From: Candidatus Goldiibacteriota bacterium HGW-Goldbacteria-1 | GTDB taxonomy: Bacteria > Oederibacteriota > PGYV01 | Assembly: GCA_002839855.1 (NCBI GenBank) | Contig: PGYV01000012.1 | Span: 1-64,000 of the forward strand | Reading direction: 5' to 3' | DNA: 64,000 nt | Shown: one piece after another, positions 35,001-42,947 of the stretch | Numbering within the stretch: the first letter of the stretch is position 1 | Layout: each line of letters starts with the position of its first letter | Position numbers and translations under genes: made by a program | The notes under the pieces: generated by a model | What the model saw: only the letters and a program-made list of their open reading frames with translations | Told to the model about the DNA's origin: nothing | The model's database searches: none

Positions 35001-36001
35001 ATGACATAAGAACCGGTCGGTTTCAGCGATGTCCAGTTCTCTGAAGTGCACGCTCCAACATTCAGCATGCCTGAAGTTTCCGGAGCCTCTGACCATGACC
35101 ATGCGCACCAGCTTATTTTAGGGCCGCCTGTATTACCGGCCATTATGTTTATAAATTCATCTGCCCTGGTATTGTTTGTCCCTCCCGCGCCCGATGCCTC
35201 TGTTGTACCCCACTCGGTAACAAAAATAGGAAGCTGATTGATATAAGGAGTAAGCATGCTTGTGTCATGAGTTGCCGCGTAAAAGTGGAATGTGTACATG
35301 ATATTGGAATATGAAAGTTTGTTGTTTACAACATCAGAACCAAGCTGTGACCAGTTAGGGGTTCCCACTATTATAACCGAATCAGGATCAATCGCTCTTA
35401 TAAGCGGTATTATTGTATTTGCATAAGTTCTGATATTTGTCCATGAACCGTCGCCGTTTGTATAGTTTGGCTCATTACATATTTCATAGATTACATTTTT
35501 CCTGTCCTTGTGGGCGGTTGCCATGTCGCTCCAGAACTGCTGTGCATATGTCAGATTCACAAGCGGATTGGATTCGCCCATTACATGCCAGTCTATTAGG
35601 GCATATATCCCGTTTTGCTCGCATATCTGAACAAGATTGTTAACCTGTGCCGTAAATCCGCTGGGATTTGATATGTATCCAAAAGTGGGGTCATCATCCG
35701 GATAAACCGCAATTCTGAAAATATCAATTCCGGCAGTATTTGCAAGATACTGAATAGCCGATTCTGTCGCACAGCAATAATCCATGCAGCTTGCCAAACC
35801 ATACCACTGAAGCCCATGGCTGGAAACACCCCTAAGCTGTACTGCCTGTCCGCATTCATTTGACAATTGATTACCTATAACCTTCAGCTGCCCGTTTTGT
35901 GATAACGGAGTGGAGTATAATAAGGAAGACAGCATCAGAAACATAACCGTCATAAAAATCATCACGCGAAATTTCGCATTCAAAACAGTTTTTCTTATCA
36001 T
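32087..36001 (-). CDS. Multidomain GH5 glycoside hydrolase (endoglucanase-like) with CBM, malectin and sorting tail
   Basis: 1304 residues from the ATG at 35999-36001, with GGGGG upstream. After a signal peptide, residues about 30-350 are a GH5 domain with acid/base Glu177 in YEICNEPN and nucleophile Glu263 in FVTEWG, an endoglucanase-type retaining enzyme. Next come a CBM11-like jelly roll (about 375-600), a malectin domain (about 620-775, RVNCGGAQYTDGAG), a Thr-rich linker, a DUF11/CARDB-like Ig domain (about 885-1000) and a second linker of nearly 200 residues. It ends in a FlgD-type tail (FVFPNPYNPNLGLPFRIRAS). It probably attacks beta-1,4-glucans at the cell surface. Domain borders are by eye. 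Confidence 0.9.
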   Translation of the reverse strand: MIRKTVLNAKFRVMIFMTVMFLMLSSLLYSTPLSQNGQLKVIGNQLSNECGQAVQLRGVSSHGLQWYGLASCMDYCCATESAIQYLANTAGIDIFRIAVYPDDDPTFGYISNPSGFTAQVNNLVQICEQNGIYALIDWHVMGESNPLVNLTYAQQFWSDMATAHKDRKNVIYEICNEPNYTNGDGSWTNIRTYANTIIPLIRAIDPDSVIIVGTPNWSQLGSDVVNNKLSYSNIMYTFHFYAATHDTSMLTPYINQLPIFVTEWGTTEASGAGGTNNTRADEFINIMAGNTGGPKISWCAWSWSEAPETSGMLNVGACTSENWTSLKPTGSYVMGKISSPADSFGTCSVPTPTPTSNGLTPIPTETIPATDLRLDSMTDGDDTSNICTYWYSYDDSNDCTDKDCVANPHGNSQIVPWSKDHWEDLGLPVQKFYMQQPGRNGAGDYAARITGVVTTTFLYGFTGLGLPLVEPEGPVNISTATGISFWCKSSQSRDFRLKINSPQAFGGKLDEDMYGYVFTAGTSWQKVTVDFSSLLFSQEGWGDKTVTKTMALSAVDTIQWQTEGQTGAPYNYDLWIDDVVLLNAPAALKTVAAGGCSPPTNTPTWDPLQPTFTKTPTPAYEMRVNCGGAQYTDGAGKIWQADKAFTTGSWGYEGGGGVADNSANGVAGTTDDTLYQFERWGSPFYRFTLPNGTYQVTLKFAEMYFTGTGSRIFDVLIEGVTVVDNLDIVAAVGAKTAHDVTVIVTVTDGRLDITSSATVDGALFNAISIMGYSSPVNTPTYTHTATYSRTFTRTYTRTATRTATSTATRTITRTSTPVITLTNTATNTLIATRTVTVTNTAVQTFTFTRTATQTVTRTQQPNTATNTVTRTLSATPTNSGTITTTITPTVTVTLTSTDSPTPTATTGAYLTAVINVSPDTVNTGDTITVIMQVENTGTGAASDVLPSGLVPSGTGSVTLVLAPSIAVTIPAGATASFTWIYTAASQGVVTLQASAGGIDSVGTWPVTSGVVTSNNLAIGVPLPTNTQTYTFTDTATNTPTFTHTFTATDTATDMPTQTYTNTPTDTTTDIPTETSTHTPSYTSTHTATDMPTGANTHTLTNTPAVTATHTDTATNTPTDIPAETFTHTSTYSATNTFTRTYTSTNTPTHTNTNAWTSTNTPVDTSTYTHTPTNTPENTATYTNTPENTFTPTPTLTPAGSKDLEIKDEFVFPNPYNPNLGLPFRIRASFTGGHSSVSIKVYTQSLRCVKEFTFAGSAWPGIRTMEVPAPVLLNLASGSYYFVITAEDKTGKKSASGISSLIILK

Positions 36002-36076
36002 AAAACCCCCGTCTAAGGTTATTATTAAAGCGTTTAAATAAAGTATCAAAAAAAAGGAATTTGCTTTCCCGAATTG

Positions 36077-36104
36077 ATTTTAATACAATAAATCATGGTG
36101 TCAA
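36077..36104 (-). promoter_or_regulatory. Sigma70-like promoter of GH5 gene
   Basis: On the minus strand TTGACA (36104-36099), a 16-nt spacer, and TAAAAT (36082-36077), predicting a leader of about 70 nt before the GH5 ATG. Confidence 0.5.
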
Positions 36105-36245
36105 GGAAATATTTGGTGTTTTTCCGGATTTTTGGCAAAGTGAAAATGTCCGCTTTTAACCTTTTATCTTCACCTCTGATAATCCTTAAAATCATCAGAC
36201 CGAAAATCACGCACCGTCATTAACCGGTTGTTGTCGTTTAAAGTA

Positions 36246-36267
36246 GAGACGCAATACATTGCGTCTC
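36246..36267. repeat. REP-like palindrome GAGACGCAAT-ac-ATTGCGTCTC
   Basis: A perfect 10-2-10 palindrome, third copy of the 9412/20849 family. The surrounding 406-bp gap (36050-36455) otherwise holds only the GH5 promoter and the VapBC terminator. Confidence 0.8.
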
Positions 36268-36307
36268 GTTTTTCGTTGTTAAACCCAAGACAAAAGACAG
36301 AAAGCAA

Positions 36308-36343
36308 ACGCCCTATCCTCAGTTAAGACCCACGACAGGGCGT
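36308..36343 (-). terminator. Weak terminator of the CGCCCTGT family
   Basis: ACGCCCT/AGGGCGT arms 22 nt apart with T-rich sequence following on the minus strand. Its left flank (aaagcaaacgccct) matches the 24944 terminator. Confidence 0.5.
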
Positions 36344-36455
36344 ATTGAATTATAAGTTTCCACATCATTTAACAAATAAAAATTATAAGCAATACCTGGC
36401 ACATTAACTTTCTACTTTCAGGGCCCGGCGTGGTAATTTTATTTTCAAAAAATAA

Positions 36456-36827
36456 TCAATATTCCGGAGTTATAACCCTTACCCTTTTATCCGGATAATG
36501 CTTTTTATTACGCGTTATAAGGGGTATATTTCTCTTTATTGCGATTGCGGCTATCAGGCAGTCATACAACTCTAAAGAGTGGCCTTTTGACCTGCGTTTT
36601 ATATCAAGGGCAATTTCAGCTGTCTCTTTTTCAACACCAACCGTTTTAAAAGCATTTAAAAACATCAGTGTTTTTTCATCTTCATGTTCTCTCATTCCAA
36701 ACAGTATTTCACCATAGGTAATAACGCTTATCAGGTTTTCCATGCCGGAATATTTTAATACGGCCTCTTTTGCCCCGGCCTTACCACGAAGGATATCAAT
36801 TAAAACATCCGTATCAAATAACGGCAT
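36456..36827 (-). CDS. vapC: VapC-type PIN-domain toxin
   Basis: 123 residues. PIN-domain acidic residues are seen in LFDTDVLIDIL (Asp4/Asp6), GEILFGMREHE, LYDCLIAAIA and the terminal IPLITRNKKHY. VapC proteins are Mg-dependent ribonucleases, usually cutting tRNA or rRNA, held inactive by VapB. The start ATG overlaps the antitoxin stop by one base (TGATG), the standard VapBC arrangement. Confidence 0.9.
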   Translation of the reverse strand: MPLFDTDVLIDILRGKAGAKEAVLKYSGMENLISVITYGEILFGMREHEDEKTLMFLNAFKTVGVEKETAEIALDIKRRSKGHSLELYDCLIAAIAIKRNIPLITRNKKHYPDKRVRVITPEY

Positions 36828-37075
36828 CAGATTTTTCTGCCTTTGCGCATCTTTCTTACATAATTATCAGTTCCGTTTTTAAGTTCGGGATGTTTTTTAT
36901 CACTCCAGGCCCCATAACCCGCCTCAATATCTTCTGAAAAATGCTGTGCTTCAATATAATTTTCTATCGCCTCTGTTACGATTGTGGAAAAATTGGTTTT
37001 TTTCCGTTTTATAATAGGAACAAGGGAATCTAAAACAGATTTTTCAAGCCTTAATGCCTTCAGCTGCGTTTTCAT
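36827..37075 (-). CDS. vapB: VapB-like antitoxin with ribbon-helix-helix-type N-terminus
   Basis: 82 residues. MKTQLKALRLEKSVLDSLV and FSTIVTEAIENYIEAQ fit a ribbon-helix-helix DNA-binding domain. The basic C-terminal part (WSDKKHPELKNGTDNYVRKM) would wrap the toxin. GGAGGATGGT precedes the ATG. An inverted repeat GTATAAC...GTTATAC lies about 50-80 nt upstream and could be the operator. The family assignment rests on fold pattern and position before a VapC gene. Confidence 0.82.
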   Translation of the reverse strand: MKTQLKALRLEKSVLDSLVPIIKRKKTNFSTIVTEAIENYIEAQHFSEDIEAGYGAWSDKKHPELKNGTDNYVRKMRKGRKI

Positions 37076-37126
37076 ACCATCCTCCTTTTTATCCTGTATA
37101 CAAGTATATCAGAAAAAGATGATTTC

Positions 37127-37155
37127 GTATAACAAAAAGTTAAAAATCGTTATAC
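37127..37155. promoter_or_regulatory. Inverted repeat upstream of vapBC
   Basis: GTATAAC (37127-37133), a 15-nt spacer and GTTATAC (37149-37155). The same 7-bp arms, 12 nt apart, precede the Phd-PIN pair at 48453-48478. Confidence 0.5.
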
Positions 37156-37280
37156 ACAAGAGAAATGTAATAAGATGCATTTACTTTCCACTTTTAACCC
37201 CGGATAAGGCGTTTAGTATTATGCATTTCACAATATTTTAGTTTAAAAAGAACTGTAAGCAAGGGCTGACCCCATCGCTT

Positions 37281-37697
37281 TTAAATACCCAGCTGGCTGA
37301 ACATCGTCTGTTTATCCCAGTATCCGTGCTGCGAAATAATCTTCCCTTCCCTAAACTGAAAAACTTCACATCCGCGCATATTAAAACCGCGGCCTGTGGG
37401 CGGATGCCCCGCAAAATCACCGCTCATTGTGCCTTTGAATACCCATTCAATCGCCGCCCCGTCACCGTTTTCCAGCAGTTTTTCAACTTCAAGGCGGATA
37501 TCAGGGAAAGCCTGAAAAGTCTTTTTATATACAGCCCGGATACCTTCCCGTCCCTGTACAGGGCTTGGGTAAGGAATCTGCGTATTGACCGCATCATCAT
37601 GGTATAACTCCGCGATGGCATCCGCATTATGGCTGTTATAAGCCTCCGCCCACTTTTCAACAAGGTGTTTGAATGAATTACTCCCCGGATGTGCCAT
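37281..37697 (-). CDS. SnoaL/NTF2-like cyclase-fold protein
   Basis: 138 residues from the ATG at 37695-37697, with AAGGGGG upstream; the ATG 15 nt earlier contains that ribosome site. The sequence (WAEAYNSHNADAIAELYHDD, AVYKKTFQAFPDIRLEVEKL, FKGTMSGDFAGHPPTGRGF, GKIISQHGYWD) is typical of the SnoaL-like polyketide cyclase / ester cyclase branch of the NTF2 superfamily. These form a cone-shaped pocket for small hydrophobic ligands. It is monocistronic, and the ligand is unknown. Confidence 0.85.
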   Translation of the reverse strand: MAHPGSNSFKHLVEKWAEAYNSHNADAIAELYHDDAVNTQIPYPSPVQGREGIRAVYKKTFQAFPDIRLEVEKLLENGDGAAIEWVFKGTMSGDFAGHPPTGRGFNMRGCEVFQFREGKIISQHGYWDKQTMFSQLGI

Positions 37698-37814
37698 ACA
37701 ACCCCCTTTCATTAATGTTATTTTATTACATCAGATTTAAAATTAAAGTTACCGCAGCACGGGTAAAATCAACCCCTGACAAAGATAAAAGTTATCAGCA
37801 AGGCCTGCCCCCGT

Positions 37815-39260
37815 TCACTTATCCGACGGATGCATTTCAAGCGAATTGCTTATATCCATCATCCGTGGCATTTTGAAATCAGCATCGTTTATATTATTCA
37901 CCATATCATCAGCCATCTGCGCGTATTTTGTATTTGAACCGCTTTTATTAATCACTTTAAAATATTTCAGGGCCTTGTCAGTATCTGCCTTCGCGGAGTT
38001 TATACCCAGAAAGTAATACGCGGCATCATGAATGTAGGCATCGTCATCTTCACAAAGGCCGGACCAGTATTTATCCGCCGCGGACTTATCCGCAAGATTT
38101 TGCAGGGCCCACGCGTAGTAATAATCCACTTCCCTTTTTTCATCTTTTGAAAGGGTAACATTGGCATATATTCTGTCCATTACTTTTTTCGACCTGGAAT
38201 AAAGGCTGTATTTTAAAAGGTCATACGCCAGATTAATATTAATGATAAGCGATTTCGGATTCTCTTTACCCATTATTTCAAGAGCAAACATACGAAGGTT
38301 GCTGTCAATATTACTTATTTTCAGGGTTTTCAGATCGGCTTTATCGCCCTGCCCGATAAATAAATTAATGAATTCAACATCATTATCTTCGCCTTTTTTG
38401 AATTGCTTCAGGGTGTTTGCCCAGGAAGGCTTTTTATAGAGCCGCTGATACATCCCCTTGTATGCAAGATGATAATCATTGCCTTCAAGTTTGGAATAAA
38501 TCTCCGCCGCTTTCAGTGCTTTGGCATATTGTTCAACCGAAAAATAAATAGAAGTAACAGTCATTGCCGTAATGCTGTCAACATTCCCGATTTCCATACA
38601 CTTATCAGCGTACTTCACCGCCTTTTCGTAATCGCCTTCACGGACATACAACACCGCAAGGTCGTTTGAAAACAGTGATTCTTTCGGGTAAATTTCTATC
38701 AATGTTTTATAGACCTTTACAGCAGAATTAAAATCCGCCCTTTTATACAGGTTTACGGCGTAATCCCCAAAATTCGCTATCATATCGCGGTTGTCCGGAA
38801 ACTGTGCCTTCATGCGCTTTATCATCCCTATAAGTTTGTCTGTATTATATGAAACCGAGTACATATGGCAAAGCGTGTAATAAGATGTCAGCCAGTCCGG
38901 TTTTGCCTTTATCGCCTTTATCAAATACCCCTCTGACACGGCAGCTGTTTCTTTATCTACAGTATAAGGAAGGCCTCCCGTATATGCGGCAGCACGGGAG
39001 AATATAGATTCATCAAAATTGCGGAAAATTGCCACATCACCTTTATTAACAAGATACCGGGACAGATATATGCTTGATTTAAGCGTGTAGCCCTCGTGGA
39101 CATTCTTACCGGATTTTATCATAGAATCCGCAAGGGCATCCGCGCTGTCAAATTCCGCTTCGCCGATAAGCGAGCAGCCTTTGCTGTATTGTTCGGAATC
39201 ACCGAAAGCAAAAGCGCAGAATAAAGTCAGAATTAACATAATAAATAAAGTCCTTTTCAT
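37815..39260 (-). CDS. Exported TPR-repeat protein
   Basis: 481 residues with signal peptide (MKRTLFIMLILTLFCAFAFG). TPR units are seen across about residues 20-290 and at the end (SAVKVYKTLIEIYPKESLFS, NDLAVLYVREGDYEKAVKYA, YAKALKAAEIYSKLEGNDY, DKALKYFKVINKSGSNTKYA). Such proteins usually act as periplasmic scaffolds. The gene is followed at 39304 by another exported protein on the same strand. No enzymatic motif is visible. Confidence 0.82.
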   Translation of the reverse strand: MKRTLFIMLILTLFCAFAFGDSEQYSKGCSLIGEAEFDSADALADSMIKSGKNVHEGYTLKSSIYLSRYLVNKGDVAIFRNFDESIFSRAAAYTGGLPYTVDKETAAVSEGYLIKAIKAKPDWLTSYYTLCHMYSVSYNTDKLIGMIKRMKAQFPDNRDMIANFGDYAVNLYKRADFNSAVKVYKTLIEIYPKESLFSNDLAVLYVREGDYEKAVKYADKCMEIGNVDSITAMTVTSIYFSVEQYAKALKAAEIYSKLEGNDYHLAYKGMYQRLYKKPSWANTLKQFKKGEDNDVEFINLFIGQGDKADLKTLKISNIDSNLRMFALEIMGKENPKSLIININLAYDLLKYSLYSRSKKVMDRIYANVTLSKDEKREVDYYYAWALQNLADKSAADKYWSGLCEDDDAYIHDAAYYFLGINSAKADTDKALKYFKVINKSGSNTKYAQMADDMVNNINDADFKMPRMMDISNSLEMHPSDK

Positions 39261-39303
39261 AAACCCTCCTCAACGTGTAAATAACGATAATAATCCCTTT
39301 TTG

Positions 39304-40497
39304 CTATTTTTCCTTGTCTTTCTGCTTCAATACGTTTTTTAACAAAGAAGCAAGCCATGAACGGGCGCCGGCATCCAGATCTTTTTCATTTTCATAGGCA
39401 AAGTAACAGTAATCAAAAACCAAATCATGCCGGCTGCAGTTGCTTAACAGTGATTTTACCGCGGCGCCAAAGATAGCACCTTTTAAAAGTTCTTCTTTAT
39501 CTTTCTTGGTGGGGCTGGTGATATTTTTATAATTATCCACCCTGTCATTATATTTGCCGTATTCAAGGACTTCAACAAGCCGCTTAACCGGTTTATAACT
39601 GCCGGTGGCAAAAAACTCCCCCCACAATGCGTCAAGCTGCCCGCCGTCTTCAATACTTTTATATGGATTTTTTACGTACTCGACGTCTTTTATCTTTTCG
39701 TAAGCGGTTTTTTCATCGCCCTTAAGGCCGGCAAAAAAATCTTTAAAATCATAATCCGAATACCTAAAAAGCCACAGCAGGTAAAGTTTTGCCTTTAAAT
39801 CAACTTTCTTATACTCTTCAAGCGCTATTGGCACTAAAAACATATTATTATTAAAAACATTAAGGACAAAAGCAAACATTGGCACAAAAGAACTGTCGCT
39901 TTCTGATAATGCACTTTTGCCATAATACAAATAATTGGCTAACACCTTTCCGGGTTCCGGCTTTTTATAATAATTCATCATCCATTCGCCAAGTTCATCG
40001 TCATTTTTAACCGGCTCTTCCCCTTCAAACTCCGCAAGCTGAAAATCGCCTTCCAGTTTTTTCTCGCTTCCTTCAATTTTATCTTTAAGCACAGCCTCAA
40101 CTTTATACTTCCCAAGCGGTTTGTCTTTTTCAAGGTTAATCTTTATGTTTCCGCGGGCAATATAAACTCCTTTAGGATTAAGCCCATCCGTTTCAATTGC
40201 GGGTATATCTTTCTGCTGAAAATATATTTCATTTTCAGGATTTGTAACTTTAATATCATAAACAACATTCATATGCCCGTTTTTATCAGCTTTATAATTC
40301 CCAAAAACAACATTTATAAAGAAAAATTCATCCTGATAGACTTTTCCCGTTGTCGCGATATTAGGAGCATTCTCATAAACGGTTTTATACCAGTGGTCTT
40401 CCAGATTAAAGTTTTTATGGATCAGCAGAACCCCGTCAACCGCAAAAAGATTTAAAGCCGGCAATAAAAACCCCAAAAGTAATATATATTTTTTCAT
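39304..40497 (-). CDS. Exported protein of unknown function
   Basis: 397 residues from the ATG at 40495-40497, with AGGAGGGTGT upstream; in-frame codons upstream lack a ribosome site. It has a signal peptide (YILLLGFLLPALNLFA). Residues about 25-160 look like a beta-sandwich (FFFINVVFGNYKADKNGHMN, YIARGNIKINLEKDKPLGKY). The rest is helical (LYLLWLFRYSDYDFKDFFAG, KRLVEVLEYGKYNDRVDNYK). It lies 43 nt upstream of the TPR gene and is probably co-transcribed with it. I do not recognise the family. Confidence 0.72.
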   Translation of the reverse strand: MKKYILLLGFLLPALNLFAVDGVLLIHKNFNLEDHWYKTVYENAPNIATTGKVYQDEFFFINVVFGNYKADKNGHMNVVYDIKVTNPENEIYFQQKDIPAIETDGLNPKGVYIARGNIKINLEKDKPLGKYKVEAVLKDKIEGSEKKLEGDFQLAEFEGEEPVKNDDELGEWMMNYYKKPEPGKVLANYLYYGKSALSESDSSFVPMFAFVLNVFNNNMFLVPIALEEYKKVDLKAKLYLLWLFRYSDYDFKDFFAGLKGDEKTAYEKIKDVEYVKNPYKSIEDGGQLDALWGEFFATGSYKPVKRLVEVLEYGKYNDRVDNYKNITSPTKKDKEELLKGAIFGAAVKSLLSNCSRHDLVFDYCYFAYENEKDLDAGARSWLASLLKNVLKQKDKEK

Positions 40498-40625
40498 ACA
40501 CCCTCCTGATATTTTAAAACAATTTATTATATTCCCATTTAAACTATTTTGCAATTGACACTTTATCAATTTTACCGCAAAATAAATTGTTTGCAGTTTA
40601 CTAAACTATACCTGGGAGGGTTTTA

Positions 40626-41957
40626 ATGGAAAAGACAAAAAAGGTTTCTTTTACAGAAAGTGTCAAGGAAGGGGCGCAGCTATACTTTAACAATCTGGCT
40701 TTAATTATAATTATTGACCTTATTTCGCTTATACCCTATGCAGTCACTCACTACCTTGCTGCCGCGGGAAAAGCAAGCAGTTCTTTTATTATTCCCGCGA
40801 TGCTTATAAACGCGTTTCTTATGCTGGTAAACAACGGCGCGCTATACACGTTATTTCATAAATCTTATAACGGCGTTAAAATAAGTTTTTCAGAGGCTTT
40901 TATGGCCGGCGTTAAAGTAAGCGGAAAGCTGTTATTGGTAGGATTACTTATAACCGCGGCAATCATGGCGGGTTCTTTTCTGTTAATAATTCCCGGTATA
41001 ATAATAGCTTTTAAATACTGGTTTGCCGTCATTGCGGTTATCGTGGAAGATAAAGAAATAGGGCCATTAAAACTTAGTTCGCATCTGTCAAAAGGAAACG
41101 CCGGAATAATCTTCCTGACCATGCTGCTTTTTGTCCTTGTGTCAGTTTTCACGCCTTTTATTTACAGGTTAGCGCCTGTAAACGCTTTTTTATTCTTTCC
41201 TTTAATGATCATTTTCAATCTGTTAAGCACCATAGTCCAGTCAATACAATACATCACTTACGCAAAAATACGCGCGTCCAAAGCCGATGAAATATCGCCT
41301 GATAAAATAAAAGCAATAGACTCCGGCGCGGGCTGCGCGATTACAGCCGCGTTAATAATTTTTTTAACAGCCGCCGGAATAATTGCGGCAGTATTTGTCA
41401 CAAAATCAATCGGTTTTAACAAAATTCTAAAAGCCATTTACGGCAACACCGCGGTTTTATCAGAGGATATCAATTTGCAAATGAACGAAAACTGGTATTT
41501 TATCAAGCTGCCTCCGGGCCATTACAGTTACACTGTAATCAGGCATAACGAAACAGGCAAACAAGGAATATACGCGGCAATGATAAGGTCAATTGAACTG
41601 ACCGAAGTTGAAAAAACGCTTATGGGAGATTCCGGGGTAATCAATTCCCCTTTAAAGCTGATACACGCCCTGGAAGCAAGGATAAATAACGGAAATGAAA
41701 GCAATTCAATTCCGGCAAAATGGAACCTTGATGAAAAAATTAAAATATTGCCTGTTATGGTAAACGGCACAAAATGGTCTAAAGCTGTTGTTCCAAACGC
41801 GGATGAAAGCACCGGGACAAAATGGAACGTGTTCTTTACCACGAAAAAAGACAGGCTTATCTATCTTTTTTACCGCACCGCGTTTGATAAAACTGATATT
41901 AAGACATATACAGAAGACGAAAAAGAGCTGTTTTCACTTTTTGAAATTAAGAAATAA
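40626..41957 (+). CDS. Multi-pass membrane protein with extracytoplasmic C-terminal domain
   Basis: 443 residues with a GGGAGGG ribosome site. Residues about 20-265 hold six or seven membrane helices, including FLLIIPGIIIAFKYWFAVIA. That FLLIIPGIIIAFKY-type segment is characteristic of DUF975/glycerophosphodiesterase-type membrane domains. The last 175 residues follow a final helix and are mostly polar (NEDWYFIKLPPGHY-like NENWYFIKLPPGHYSYTV), resembling a small beta domain outside the membrane. It is divergent from the exported-protein gene and ends at a strong terminator. Confidence 0.75.
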   Translation: MEKTKKVSFTESVKEGAQLYFNNLALIIIIDLISLIPYAVTHYLAAAGKASSSFIIPAMLINAFLMLVNNGALYTLFHKSYNGVKISFSEAFMAGVKVSGKLLLVGLLITAAIMAGSFLLIIPGIIIAFKYWFAVIAVIVEDKEIGPLKLSSHLSKGNAGIIFLTMLLFVLVSVFTPFIYRLAPVNAFLFFPLMIIFNLLSTIVQSIQYITYAKIRASKADEISPDKIKAIDSGAGCAITAALIIFLTAAGIIAAVFVTKSIGFNKILKAIYGNTAVLSEDINLQMNENWYFIKLPPGHYSYTVIRHNETGKQGIYAAMIRSIELTEVEKTLMGDSGVINSPLKLIHALEARINNGNESNSIPAKWNLDEKIKILPVMVNGTKWSKAVVPNADESTGTKWNVFFTTKKDRLIYLFYRTAFDKTDIKTYTEDEKELFSLFEIKK

Positions 41958-41977
41958 ATTCACTATCTTTTAATTAA

Positions 41978-42015
41978 AAACGCCCTGTCCGTGGTAAACC
42001 ACCGGACAGGGCGTT
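41978..42015 (+). terminator. Long hairpin terminator (CGCCCTGTCC family)
   Basis: Arms CGCCCTGTCC and GGACAGGGCG, extended inward by GTGGT/ACCAC with one bulged C, plus outer AAA/TTT. It lies between two convergent genes. Confidence 0.85.
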
Positions 42016-42076
42016 TAAAATTTAATAACAAACACGCGACATGCTGTATTTCATCTTTGCATATTCCGCTAAAACC

Positions 42077-42101
42077 CTTAGTCAGGGCACGGCGCCGGGT
42101 T
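42077..42101. repeat. Decayed MITE right end
   Basis: The segment ccttagtcagggcacggcgccgggttac matches the right-end consensus (agtcaaggcacggtgtcgggttac) of the MITE-like family with several changes. No left end is seen. Confidence 0.4.
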
Positions 42102-42134
42102 ACTTTATAAACACGGCAGGACATGTTTACTTAA

Positions 42135-42947
42135 TTATTCCCCGCTCCAGCTTTTATTCTTTATAAGCTGTTTAAATACCGGCAGCGTAAGCATCTGCGC
42201 TTCATTTCTATTTATAAGAAATTTTTCAACATCCGATTTAACCTGTTTAAAATCAACCTTTTCAAGACGTTTTAAAAGCGCCGCAGGCAGATTTGCACTG
42301 TCATAAACCGCTTCTTTATTCTCTGTCTGGCGCGCGGCATTTGAAAGCATTTTATAATTAGGCGTTACCTTCTTTGTAAGGTACCACAACAGGTCGTAAT
42401 AATCCCTTGCCTTTGAATATTTTCGGAACAGGCAGGCGTGCAGTTTGCCGCTGAACAGCGACGGCAAATCGTGGCAGTTAAGCTGAAAAATATAAAATTT
42501 ATTTATCAGCACGGTCTCATTGCGCCACCCGCCGGGCGGATTCATATCCACTTCAATTTTAACGCTTATATTCTGGGACTTCATACTGCCCGCGCCGGCC
42601 TGAGCGATAAGCCCAGGGAATTTTAAAAACAAAAACTTTACCGCCTGCCCTCCGGTTTTTTTATTATATTCAATGCCGCTTTTATTCAGGCTGTTATAAA
42701 GCCCTTGGCACATTGCGTCAAAATCAAATCCCTTTTTCAGGGTCAGCGAAAAATCCAGATCTTCCGAAAAACGGTTTAAACCGTGTACAATGCGCAGCGC
42801 GGTTCCGCCCACAAATGAAATATTCTTAAACATACCCCGGTCTGAAAGTTCCTTTAAAATAATAACCTGCAGGTTTTCCCTTAGTATGTTTGTTTTCTGC
42901 TCTGCCGACTGATTTTTTTCAATATCCTGAAAAATAAGTTCTTTCAT
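42135..42947 (-). CDS. AbiEii/AbiGii-type nucleotidyltransferase toxin
   Basis: 270 residues. The nucleotidyltransferase motif is SFVGGTALRIVHGLNRFSED followed by LDFSL. Further family features are the lysine region HACLFRKYSKARDYYDLLWY and YLTKKV. AbiEii-like enzymes (MenT/AbiE) transfer nucleotides to tRNA and arrest growth, giving abortive infection. It overlaps the upstream antitoxin gene by 4 nt (ATGA). The length is normal and all motif residues are present, so the toxin looks intact. Confidence 0.92.
   Translation of the reverse strand: MKELIFQDIEKNQSAEQKTNILRENLQVIILKELSDRGMFKNISFVGGTALRIVHGLNRFSEDLDFSLTLKKGFDFDAMCQGLYNSLNKSGIEYNKKTGGQAVKFLFLKFPGLIAQAGAGSMKSQNISVKIEVDMNPPGGWRNETVLINKFYIFQLNCHDLPSLFSGKLHACLFRKYSKARDYYDLLWYLTKKVTPNYKMLSNAARQTENKEAVYDSANLPAALLKRLEKVDFKQVKSDVEKFLINRNEAQMLTLPVFKQLIKNKSWSGE

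Noticed and set aside
40555-40590. Promoter with TTGACA upstream of the plus-strand membrane protein
   Set aside because: TTGACA is present at 40555-40560, but no acceptable -10 hexamer lies 16-18 nt downstream, so it was not listed.
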